Notes under the pieces: generated by a model | Seen by the model: only the letters and a program-made list of their open reading frames with translations | Told to the model about the DNA's origin: nothing | Databases searched by the model: none | From: Planctomycetota bacterium | GTDB taxonomy: Bacteria > Planctomycetota > Phycisphaerae > Phycisphaerales > SM1A02 | Assembly: GCA_016872835.1 (NCBI GenBank) | Contig: VGYX01000005.1 | Coordinates: 1-64,000, forward strand | Reading direction: 5' to 3' | DNA: 64,000 bases | Program-made: the position numbers and the translations under genes | Shown: in pieces, positions 42,969 to 50,629 of the stretch | How the letters are laid out: each line of letters starts with the position of its first letter | Position numbering within the stretch: the first letter of the stretch is position 1

Positions 42969-43939
42969 TGGATCGCTCCGGTGCGGTCGCCGCGTCGCCA
43001 GATCACGACTTCCGTGTGAAGCTCGACGCCCTGCGCCTCGCGCACGCGATCGATCACGCGCTCCACCAGGCGCAGCACATCGGTCGCGCGGCCCGTGCGC
43101 GGTTCCGGCACGAACAGGAAGTTCGCGTGCTCGGGGCTCACGGTCGCGGTGCCTTCGACCAGTCCCTTCAGGCCGCTGCGATCGATCAGCATGCCCGCGC
43201 TCACGCGCTCGCCGCTGGGCAGCGTCGGATTCCGGAACATGCAGCCCGCGGAGTGCGCAGCCATGGGCTGTGACCCGGACTTGTACGCCATGATCTCCTT
43301 CAGGCGCGTGCGGATCGGCTCCTGATCGCCCGGCTGCAACTGGAAGTCCGCGCGCACGATCACGCCCCGCGGCATGTTCGTCTGGCGATAGTCGAAGCGA
43401 ATCGCGCTTGCGGGAAGCTCCTCGGTGACACCGTTCGGCCGCATCAGGCGCACGCACGCTGTCACGTCCCCGATCGCACCGAAGCGTCCACCTGCGTTCA
43501 TCCGCAGCGCACCGCCCACCGTCGCGGGAATGCCCGCCATCGGACAGAGGCCGTCGAGTGCAGCGCGCACGCTCGCATGCATCACCTTGGCCAGATCGGC
43601 ACCGCCGCCGGCGCGCACCAGATCGGCGCGACCATCCACACCGATCGTGCATGCCTCGAAGACCGGCTGGTCCAGCTTCACCACCACGCCGTCCACGCCC
43701 TCGTCGGCGACCAGAAGGTTTGCGCCATCCCCCAGCACACGCACCGGCACGTCGGCGTCCGCGCAGCGGCGCAGCAGCGTGGAGAGAGCGTGCTCCGTAC
43801 GGGGACGAACCAGCGCGTCGCACGGTCCACCCACGCCGAACCAGGTGTGCTCGCGCCCGATCGGCGCGTCGCGCGTCAGCTCGGCGTCCAGATCCGCGCA
43901 CAGGCGTTCGACATCAGGCCGCATGGTCTCAACAGGCAT
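42965..43939 (-). CDS. murB: UDP-N-acetylenolpyruvoylglucosamine reductase
   Basis: 324 aa. Second committed step of peptidoglycan precursor synthesis, FAD-dependent. FAD domain: GREHTWFGVGGPCDALV, VLGDGANLLV, GIPATVGGALRMNAGG; C-terminal AGCMFRNP carries the group in place of the Ser/Cys proton donor, and the final Glu region is ELHTEVVIW. The start could be ATG 43939 (overlaps murC by 11 bases) or ATG 43924. Confidence 0.94.
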   Translation of the reverse strand: MPVETMRPDVERLCADLDAELTRDAPIGREHTWFGVGGPCDALVRPRTEHALSTLLRRCADADVPVRVLGDGANLLVADEGVDGVVVKLDQPVFEACTIGVDGRADLVRAGGGADLAKVMHASVRAALDGLCPMAGIPATVGGALRMNAGGRFGAIGDVTACVRLMRPNGVTEELPASAIRFDYRQTNMPRGVIVRADFQLQPGDQEPIRTRLKEIMAYKSGSQPMAAHSAGCMFRNPTLPSGERVSAGMLIDRSGLKGLVEGTATVSPEHANFLFVPEPRTGRATDVLRLVERVIDRVREAQGVELHTEVVIWRRGDRTGAIQ

Positions 43940-45386
43940 CGCCAGCACCGCTTTGAACCAGTTCGCGGGCCACGCGCCACACGCTGCCGGCCCCCATCGT
44001 CACCAGCACGTCGCCCACCTGCAGCGAGGCCCGCGCCCGCTCCAGCGCCGACTCCAGCGATCCGACGGCCAGCGCGCTCGTGCCTGCCGCACGCACGCGC
44101 TCCGCCAGCATCTCGCTGCTGACCTTCGTGCGCTCGGCCTCGGGATCGCGTACGAAGTGGATGTCGGGCAGCAGCACCAGATCGGCATGACCGAAGGCCG
44201 TGGCGAAGGAGTCCATGAGCAGTCGCGTTCGGCTGTGCTGGTGCGGCTGAAACACGCACACGAGCCGTCGCGGTGTGGTCGCCTCGCGGATCGCTTGCAG
44301 GGTCACACGGATCTCGGTCGGGTGGTGTCCGTAGTCGTCGAACACGCGCACGTCACCGAACGGCATGCGCGCCAGGCCCACGAACTGCTGGCGCCGATCC
44401 AGGCCCACGAAGGATTCGAGCGCACGCTCCACGTCCTCGCGTGCCGCGCCCAGCCGCAGCGCGATCACGCCCGCAGCGGCGCCGTTCAGGGCGTTGTGCG
44501 CTCCCATGAGTCGCGGTCGCCACTGCAGCGACACCGCACCTGCACGCGTCACGTGCACGGTGCCGTCCACCAGACGTTCCACGCGATGCGTGGCCTGTGC
44601 GTGCGTCCCGAAGGTCTCCACCGCCGCCGCAATGCCGTGCGTCACGCGTTCGCGATGCGCGCCCTCGTGCGCGATCAGCAGGAATCCGCCATCGCGCGCG
44701 GACGGCAGCGATGCGGCGAACTGCTGAAAGGCGTCGATGACGTCCTCCAGCGAGCCGTAGCAGTCCAGATGCTCGGCCTCCACGTTGTTCACGATGGCCA
44801 CCGCGGGTCGAAGGTGGTGGAAGGATCGATCGAACTCGCACGACTCGGTCACCAGCAGGCCCGGCTGGCCCGCGAGCGCACCGCTCGGCACGCGCTCGGC
44901 GCCCGGGCGCGCGTTGCCACCCAGTGGGGCGCAGGTGGCGCCGGCGATGAAACCGGGATCGAGTCCGGCCTGCAGAAGGATCCATGTCAGCAGGCAGGTC
45001 GTGGTGCTCTTGCCATGCGTGCCCGCCACCGAGACGCCGGTGCGCACGCGATGCAGTTCGCCCAGCATCTGCGCGTAGGTTCGCACAGGCACGCCTCGCT
45101 CCATCGCGGCACGCAAGGTCGGATGCGATGCGCCCGCGGCGGCCGTCGCCACGACCAGCGCCGCGTCGTCGGGAATCGCGCCGCCGGGCCCCTCCGCGAT
45201 CGGAATGCCGTCGGCGCGAAGGCGGTCCACCGTCTCGCCGCCTTCACGATCCTCGCCCGCCACGCGTGCGCCTGCGGCCAAAAGCAGTCGGGCCAGCCCG
45301 CTCATGCCGGTGCCGCCCGCGCCCACCATCCATACGCGGCTTCCGCGAAGGGTGGGAAGGGGAGCGGTCGCCGTGGCAGGACGCAT
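43929..45386 (-). CDS. murC: UDP-N-acetylmuramate--L-alanine ligase
   Basis: 485 aa. Adds L-Ala to UDP-MurNAc. Rossmann start WMVGAGGTGMSGLARLLL, ATP loop GTHGKSTTT, then TESCEFDRSF, NVEAEHLDCYG and FDDYGHHPTEI. First gene of a murC-murB-ddl-ftsQ run, a fragment of a dcw cluster. ATG 45386 is preferred over ATG 45395 because a TAGGAT box lies 7 bases before it. Confidence 0.95.
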   Translation of the reverse strand: MRPATATAPLPTLRGSRVWMVGAGGTGMSGLARLLLAAGARVAGEDREGGETVDRLRADGIPIAEGPGGAIPDDAALVVATAAAGASHPTLRAAMERGVPVRTYAQMLGELHRVRTGVSVAGTHGKSTTTCLLTWILLQAGLDPGFIAGATCAPLGGNARPGAERVPSGALAGQPGLLVTESCEFDRSFHHLRPAVAIVNNVEAEHLDCYGSLEDVIDAFQQFAASLPSARDGGFLLIAHEGAHRERVTHGIAAAVETFGTHAQATHRVERLVDGTVHVTRAGAVSLQWRPRLMGAHNALNGAAAGVIALRLGAAREDVERALESFVGLDRRQQFVGLARMPFGDVRVFDDYGHHPTEIRVTLQAIREATTPRRLVCVFQPHQHSRTRLLMDSFATAFGHADLVLLPDIHFVRDPEAERTKVSSEMLAERVRAAGTSALAVGSLESALERARASLQVGDVLVTMGAGSVWRVARELVQSGAGDAC

Positions 45387-45393
45387 CGATCGC

Positions 45394-45399
45394 ATCCTA
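45394..45399 (-). promoter_or_regulatory. TANNNT -10-like box before murC
   Basis: Minus-strand TAGGAT, 7 bases before the ATG at 45386. It could be mistaken for an AGGA Shine-Dalgarno sequence, but hexamer and spacing equal those at 4492-4497. Confidence 0.45.
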
Positions 45400-45512
45400 G
45401 GGGCTGCGGTGGGGCCGCTGGACAGGTGCTGGAATGGGGCGGCGCTCACGCCCCGACCATCGGCACGTTGCCGCGGCGATCGTGAATGCGCGGAGGGTTT
45501 CCGGCCCGTCCG

Positions 45513-45518
45513 TACAAT
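45513..45518 (+). promoter_or_regulatory. TANNNT -10-like box before the NtrC-type regulator
   Basis: TACAAT, 7 bases before the ATG at 45526. It differs from TATAAT by one base. Divergent from the murC box across a 139-base gap. Confidence 0.5.
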
Positions 45519-45525
45519 CGGCCTG

Positions 45526-46905
45526 ATGTCCGACGCGTCCGCGAATGTCCGAGCGCAGGTTCTGGTGATCGACGACGAGGCGGAGCACGCCCAGACGATG
45601 GCGGACACGCTGCGGAAGCCTGGCCACGTCTGCACCGTGGTGCACTCGCTGAAGGAAGCCGAACCCGAGCTTCGCGACGGCAATTTCGACGTGATCGTGA
45701 CCGACCTCGTGATGGACACTCCCACGGCGGGTCTGGAGGTGCTGAAGCTCGCCAAGGCTCACCAGCCCGACGCCGAGACGATCCTCGTGACGGCCCACGG
45801 CGACGTGCCCACCGCCAAGGCCGCGCTGCAGGGAGGCGCCTACGACTTCATCGAGAAGCCCCTCGACGTGGTGGTCTTCCGCAACCTGGTGCAGCGCGCC
45901 GCCGAGACCGTGCTGCTGCGCCACCAGAATGCCTCGCTGCGAGGTCAGGTCGATGCCGCGTTCGGCTTCGAGGGGATCATCGGCGAGTCGGCGGCCATCC
46001 GGAAGGTGATCGACACCATCCGTCAGGTCGCGCCCAGCACCATTCCCGTGCTCATCACCGGCGAGAGCGGCACGGGCAAGGAGCTCGTCGCCAAGGCGAT
46101 CCACCAGCACTCCAAGCGCCGCGAACGGCGCTTCGCCACCTTCAACGCGGCCGGTCAGAGCGAGAGTCTTCTTGAGGACCAGCTCTTCGGCCACGTGCGT
46201 GGCGCCTTCACGGGCGCCGACCGCGATCGCGAGGGCGTGTTCGAGTATGCCGACAAGGGCACGCTCTTCCTCGACGAGATCGGCGATATGCCGATGACCA
46301 TGCAGCCGAAGCTGCTGCGCGTGCTCGAGACGGGTGAGGTCATCCGGCTCGGGTCCAACGACCCCCGCAAGGCCGATGTGCGCTTCATCAGCGCCACCAA
46401 CCAGAACCTGAAGGAGGCGAGCACGCAGGGGCGCTTCCGTCAGGACCTGTACTTCCGCCTGAAGGGCGTTGAGATCCACCTGCCACCGCTTCGTGAGCGC
46501 CGCGAGGACGTGCCGGCGCTCGTGCGTCATGCCGTGGGCAAGTGGTGCGCCGACCTTGGTCGCCCGCGCCTCGAGGTGGGCGACCCCGCGATGATGCGAC
46601 TCATCGCCTACGCCTGGCCGGGCAACGTGCGCGAACTGCTGAACGTGGTGCACCGCATGGTCGTGACCTGCGGCGGCACACGCATCGAGCTCAAGGATGT
46701 GCCCTCCGAGATCCACGAGAGCGAGGGCGAACAGGCCTCCGAGGGCGTCGGCAGTCTCGCGGGCATCGGCCTCGATCGTCTCGAGAAGGAGGCGATCCGC
46801 CAGACGCTTGCGATGACCAGCGGCAACCGCGAACAGACGGCCGAGCTGCTGGGCATCGGAGAGCGCACGCTCTATCGCAAGCTGAAGGAGTATGGCCTGC
46901 GCTGA
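45526..46905 (+). CDS. Sigma-54-dependent response regulator, NtrC family
   Basis: 459 aa. Receiver domain (phospho-acceptor D60 in VIVTDLVM), AAA+ domain with Walker A GESGTGKE (179-186), sigma-54-contacting loop GAFTGA (226-231), Walker B GTLFLDEIGD and a C-terminal FIS-type HTH (NREQTAELLGIGERTLYRKL). All parts needed to activate sigma-54 are intact. No histidine kinase is adjacent, so its signal is unknown. Two Lpt permease genes follow in the same direction after a stem-loop. Confidence 0.93.
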   Translation: MSDASANVRAQVLVIDDEAEHAQTMADTLRKPGHVCTVVHSLKEAEPELRDGNFDVIVTDLVMDTPTAGLEVLKLAKAHQPDAETILVTAHGDVPTAKAALQGGAYDFIEKPLDVVVFRNLVQRAAETVLLRHQNASLRGQVDAAFGFEGIIGESAAIRKVIDTIRQVAPSTIPVLITGESGTGKELVAKAIHQHSKRRERRFATFNAAGQSESLLEDQLFGHVRGAFTGADRDREGVFEYADKGTLFLDEIGDMPMTMQPKLLRVLETGEVIRLGSNDPRKADVRFISATNQNLKEASTQGRFRQDLYFRLKGVEIHLPPLRERREDVPALVRHAVGKWCADLGRPRLEVGDPAMMRLIAYAWPGNVRELLNVVHRMVVTCGGTRIELKDVPSEIHESEGEQASEGVGSLAGIGLDRLEKEAIRQTLAMTSGNREQTAELLGIGERTLYRKLKEYGLR

Positions 46906-46920
46906 CCGCTTGCGGTCGGC
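46901..46920 (+). other. Stem-loop at the end of the NtrC-type gene
   Basis: An 8-bp stem (46901-46908 with 46913-46920, one G-U pair) with a CUUG tetraloop covers the stop codon region. No U-tract follows, so it is not a standard terminator. It may protect the mRNA end or reduce read-through into the permease genes. Confidence 0.4.
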
Positions 46921-46947
46921 GACCTGCCGCTCCACACTCCCACGACC

Positions 46948-48567
46948 ATGCCCTGGATCCTCTGGCGGCATCTCCTGTCTGAACTGCTGAAGGTCCTGCT
47001 GCTCACGGCGTCGGTCATCGTGGTGGTGGTCGCATTCGGCGCGGCCATCAAGCCGCTCGCGGCGAGCTCGATCGGCCCCGGAAGCGTGCTCAAGTACATC
47101 GCGCTCGCGACCATCCCCATGATGCAGTTCGCATTGCCGTTCGCCGCGGGCTTCGCCGCGACGATCGTGATCCATCGCCTCGCCGCCGACAACGAACTCG
47201 TGGCCATGGCCGCCAGCGGCCTGCGTCATCGCTCGATCATCGCACCCGTCGCCGGCGTGGGGGTGGTGATCTTCGCGATCATGCTCTGGCTGGTCAGTTC
47301 GGTGGTGCCGCGTTTCTGGGGTCTCATGCGCGAGACCATCGCGCAGGACGCCGCGTCGGTCTTCGTGGCGGCCGTGGAGCGTGGCGAGGCTCTCGAGGTC
47401 GGCGACATCACCCTCTACGCCGACGCCGTCGAGGTGGAGCCCGCGCCGCCCGACACCGGCGCCTCGCAGCGGCTTCGCCTGGCCGGCGTGGCCGCGATGA
47501 AGCGCGGACGCAGCGCCGATGGCGCCACCGAGGTGCTGTCCGAGTTCGCGATCGTCGACGTGCACCGTCGCGACGGCGCGACCGTGATGAAGCTCTCGAT
47601 GCGCGAGGGCACGGGCTTCCGCGCCCGAGAGGGCACCGTCGCCTTCATTCCCCAGGCCACGCCCGACGCCGTCGAGATGGGCCGCGCAATGGAGGCCGAC
47701 GCGCGCAGCACGACCACCGCCGATCTCCAGGCACTTCGAGCCCACCCGGACGACGAATCGGGCGTGCGTGCGGCCATGTCGACCGCGGCGGCCGTCCTGG
47801 ACCGGGTGGACCTGCTCGACTGCGTGCAGCGCACACTCGCGGGAACGGGGTCCGTCACGCTCGCCGATGATGTGAGTGCGCGTCGCTACCGCATCGATTC
47901 CGCGCGCAGCAGCGGTCCGAAGCTGGCCGCCGGTGCCTCGCCCATGCAGGTCACCGAACTTGACGGCACGCGCCCGGTGCGTCGCGCGACGTCGCGCGAC
48001 GGGTCGCTGCTGCCGTCCAGCGGCGGCGAGGGAAGTCGCGTGGATCTGATCCTCGATCAGGCGACGGCGCTCGATCTTGGCGGAAGCGCTCCCACGACGA
48101 CGCGGTGGCCAGCGCGTCTGCGGGATCTTCGGGCGATCGAGTGTCCGTCCGCCCAGCAGAACATGGCGTCCTCCGGTGAACTGCTCCAGCGGCTGGACGC
48201 GCTCGCGACCGGTGGCGGCCCGAACGCCGGAGAGAGCGCCAATGCCGCGGCCGAACTGCGCCGACGCATCGGGCGACTCGAACGTGACGCCTTCTCGAAC
48301 ATCCAGCAGCGTCTGGCGCTCTCGGCCTCGGCGCCGCTTGTGCTGCTGCTCGGAACCGCACTCGCGGCGTGGAAGCGCTCCAGCATGCCGCTCACCATCT
48401 ATCTGCTGGCGTTTCTTCCGGCGCTCCTGAACATCGTGATGGTCGCCGGCGGCCAGCAGGTCATGCGCGGCGGCGCGGAGTGGGCGGGACTTGGACTCAT
48501 GTGGCTCGGCAATGGCTGTCTGCTGCTGTTCTTCCTGCACGCCTTCCGGCAATGGGCCCGGCACTGA
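46948..48567 (+). CDS. LptF/LptG-family permease (first copy)
   Basis: 539 aa. Inner-membrane subunit of the LPS transport ABC complex LptB2FG. Three N-terminal helices up to about residue 120 with the coupling-helix region RLAADNELVAMAASGLRHRS, a long periplasmic part (beta-jellyroll, with a longer-than-usual insertion rich in Ala/Ser), then three C-terminal helices (about 450-535). The usual length is about 360 aa, so the periplasmic part is enlarged by roughly 150 residues. Which of LptF or LptG it is cannot be decided. The stop overlaps the next gene. Confidence 0.85.
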   Translation: MPWILWRHLLSELLKVLLLTASVIVVVVAFGAAIKPLAASSIGPGSVLKYIALATIPMMQFALPFAAGFAATIVIHRLAADNELVAMAASGLRHRSIIAPVAGVGVVIFAIMLWLVSSVVPRFWGLMRETIAQDAASVFVAAVERGEALEVGDITLYADAVEVEPAPPDTGASQRLRLAGVAAMKRGRSADGATEVLSEFAIVDVHRRDGATVMKLSMREGTGFRAREGTVAFIPQATPDAVEMGRAMEADARSTTTADLQALRAHPDDESGVRAAMSTAAAVLDRVDLLDCVQRTLAGTGSVTLADDVSARRYRIDSARSSGPKLAAGASPMQVTELDGTRPVRRATSRDGSLLPSSGGEGSRVDLILDQATALDLGGSAPTTTRWPARLRDLRAIECPSAQQNMASSGELLQRLDALATGGGPNAGESANAAAELRRRIGRLERDAFSNIQQRLALSASAPLVLLLGTALAAWKRSSMPLTIYLLAFLPALLNIVMVAGGQQVMRGGAEWAGLGLMWLGNGCLLLFFLHAFRQWARH

Positions 48568-49694
48568 TGGGGATCCTCGCGCGCCATGTCGCCTCGCGGT
48601 TCCTGTGGAACTTCGCCGCGCTCTTCGGCGCGCTGTACCTGTTCGGCGTGGGCATCGACGTGGTCATCTCCACGAACAAGTTCCTCGAGGCGGCGGATCT
48701 GGCGGTGCGTCAGGGGTTGGTGCAGTCCCGCCTCATGGGATTCGTGGTCATGCTGCTCGACTTCCACGGGCCGCGCATCTTCCAGTTCCTGCAGTTCATG
48801 GTCGGCATGGTGTCCGTGGGCGCGATGGGATTCACGCTCTCCCAGATGCATCGCGCGCGTGAACTCACCGCGATCATGGCGGCCGGCATCGATCTTCGAC
48901 GCATCGCGTACGTGGTCCTGCTCATGGCACTCGGGCTCAACCTGGTCCAACTCGCCAGCCAGGAATGGATCCTTCCGCGCCTGGCGCCCAAGCTCGTGCG
49001 CACGCACGCCGACATGGTCGAGGGTCGCGGAAGCGCGTTCCCGGTGCCGCTCTCGCGCGACGCCTCGGGCAAGCTGCTGCAGGCGTCCACCTTCGATCCG
49101 ACCACCGGCCGACTCACGGGTCTCACCGTGCTCGAGCGCGACGAGCGCGGCCGCGCCCGCACGCGCATCAGCGCCGACGCCGCTCGATGGGATGCGGTAC
49201 GCGAGGTCTGGGTGCTCGAGGGTGGAAAGGCCATCCGGCTACCGGACTCGCCGCAGGCGCGGGCCACCACCGAGGCGGGCGAGTTCGAGCGGCCGGCCGA
49301 CGAGGTGGCCACGAATCTCGGCCCCGAGTCGATCCTGACCCGTCGCTTCCGCATCTACGGCCAGATGCTCTCCACGCCGCAGCTGCTCGAGCTTCGCGAT
49401 GGTGGCGGACCGGACCGCACGCTCGCGGGGCGACTTCTCGCCTCGCGCATCCTTGGGCCGCTCGTGAACCTGCTGGTGCTGGCGGCCGCGATTCCCTACT
49501 TCCTGCTGCGCGAGCCGTGCGGCATGCTGGGTCAGAGCCTGCGCGCCGCGGCCTTCGCCGTGCCCGTTTCGATCACCGCGCTCACGCTCACCGCGGTGCC
49601 GCTCTCGGGTCTGCCGCCGCTTCTCGGAGCCGCGATTCCCGCGGCGCTGCTGCTGCCTTGGGCAGCGTGGCGCCTCAGCGCGCTGCGTTCCTGA
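48567..49694 (+). CDS. LptF/LptG-family permease (second copy)
   Basis: 375 aa, normal family length. Helices near residues 12-35, 55-90 and 100-120 with coupling helix HRARELTAIMAAGIDLRR, periplasmic domain (about 125-275), then three helices to the C-terminus. The ATG shares a base with the stop of the first permease (TGATG), so the pair is probably made 1:1 as the LptFG dimer. lptA, lptB and lptC are not in the window. The 3' end overlaps the convergent parvulin gene by 20 bases. Confidence 0.87.
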   Translation: MGILARHVASRFLWNFAALFGALYLFGVGIDVVISTNKFLEAADLAVRQGLVQSRLMGFVVMLLDFHGPRIFQFLQFMVGMVSVGAMGFTLSQMHRARELTAIMAAGIDLRRIAYVVLLMALGLNLVQLASQEWILPRLAPKLVRTHADMVEGRGSAFPVPLSRDASGKLLQASTFDPTTGRLTGLTVLERDERGRARTRISADAARWDAVREVWVLEGGKAIRLPDSPQARATTEAGEFERPADEVATNLGPESILTRRFRIYGQMLSTPQLLELRDGGGPDRTLAGRLLASRILGPLVNLLVLAAAIPYFLLREPCGMLGQSLRAAAFAVPVSITALTLTAVPLSGLPPLLGAAIPAALLLPWAAWRLSALRS

Positions 49695-50625
49695 CCCGCG
49701 ACCAGCTGTCGCGCAGCGACTCGTCCAGGATCACGGCGTCGCGCTGGCCTTGTCGCAGTCCCGACACGAGTCCCTCCATGCGAACGCGTTCCTGATTGCG
49801 GCGCACCTCCCGCTCGGCCATGCGTCGGGCCGCGGCGGGATCCGCGGGAGCGTTCGCCGGAGTCTCCGACTCCACCTTCACCAGCACGTAGGCATCGCCC
49901 ACCAGCACCGGCGCGCTCGTGCCGCCGATCTGCAGCGCCCAGACCGCCTGACGGAAGGCCGAGGGCCACGTCGGGTCCAGCTTGCTCACGGGGTTCACCA
50001 AGCCCCCGCGGCTTGAACTCGGATCCGTGCTCATCATCGCCGCCACTTCGCCGAATGGCTGGCCCGAATCGACGCGTCGACGCGCCTCGGCGCATGTCTT
50101 CAGATCGGCGACGGTGATGATCCGGCACACGCGCCGCGCGCCGTGGGTCGCGTCCAGCGCCGCATCCACGGCCTCGGGTGTCAGCGTGATCTGATCCTGC
50201 ACCAGCAGACGAGCCGCCGCGTTCCTGCGCATCAGCGCCGCCCACCTTCGCTCGCCAAGACCCTGCAGCGCGCGCAATTCCGAAAGCAGACGCTCCGCGC
50301 GTTCGGGATCCGGATTCAGGCTCTCCAGCAGTTCCGCGCGCTCACGTTCCGTGGCGGCGGCGTCCACCTTCAGGCCGCGCTCCGCCAGCAGGCGGTCCAG
50401 TTGGCGGTCCAGCAGCGTCTCCTCGATCACCACGGCGCCCGCACGCTCGGCCAGCAGGGGCTGCAGTTGCGACCACTCGATCACGTCACCTTTCCAGGTC
50501 AGCGCAGGGCGTGGCGATGGCGCAGGGATCGTCTTGGCGGGAGGCGGCGCCGGCGGCGCGGCGTCCGGGCTCTCGCGCACCGAGCCGCACGCCACGCACA
50601 CCAGAAGCAGGGGAAGCGCTCGCAT
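49675..50625 (-). CDS. Parvulin-like (PpiC/SurA-type) lipoprotein
   Basis: 316 aa. A signal peptide with lipobox LVCVAC and a Pro-rich linker are followed by a SurA-like helical region (about residues 50-155) and a degenerate peptidyl-prolyl isomerase domain (RRVCRIITVADLKTCAEARRRVDSGQPFGEVAAM, then DPSSSRGGLV). It would act as a periplasmic foldase or chaperone; catalytic residues cannot be judged reliably. It follows the glycosyltransferase gene after 4 bases and probably shares its transcript. Confidence 0.75.
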   Translation of the reverse strand: MRALPLLLVCVACGSVRESPDAAPPAPPPAKTIPAPSPRPALTWKGDVIEWSQLQPLLAERAGAVVIEETLLDRQLDRLLAERGLKVDAAATERERAELLESLNPDPERAERLLSELRALQGLGERRWAALMRRNAAARLLVQDQITLTPEAVDAALDATHGARRVCRIITVADLKTCAEARRRVDSGQPFGEVAAMMSTDPSSSRGGLVNPVSKLDPTWPSAFRQAVWALQIGGTSAPVLVGDAYVLVKVESETPANAPADPAAARRMAEREVRRNQERVRMEGLVSGLRQGQRDAVILDESLRDSWSRVRNAAR

Positions 50626-50629
50626 CGCG

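Noticed and set aside
45470-45490. GGCACGTTGC between murC and the NtrC-type gene as a sigma-54 site
   Set aside because: It has both half-sites but lacks the four bases required between them.
45397-48564. A 1055-codon open frame on the minus strand opposite the NtrC-type and Lpt genes
   Set aside because: Low-complexity Arg/His/Gln-rich product; the plus-strand genes have full domain matches. High third-position GC removes stop codons from this frame.
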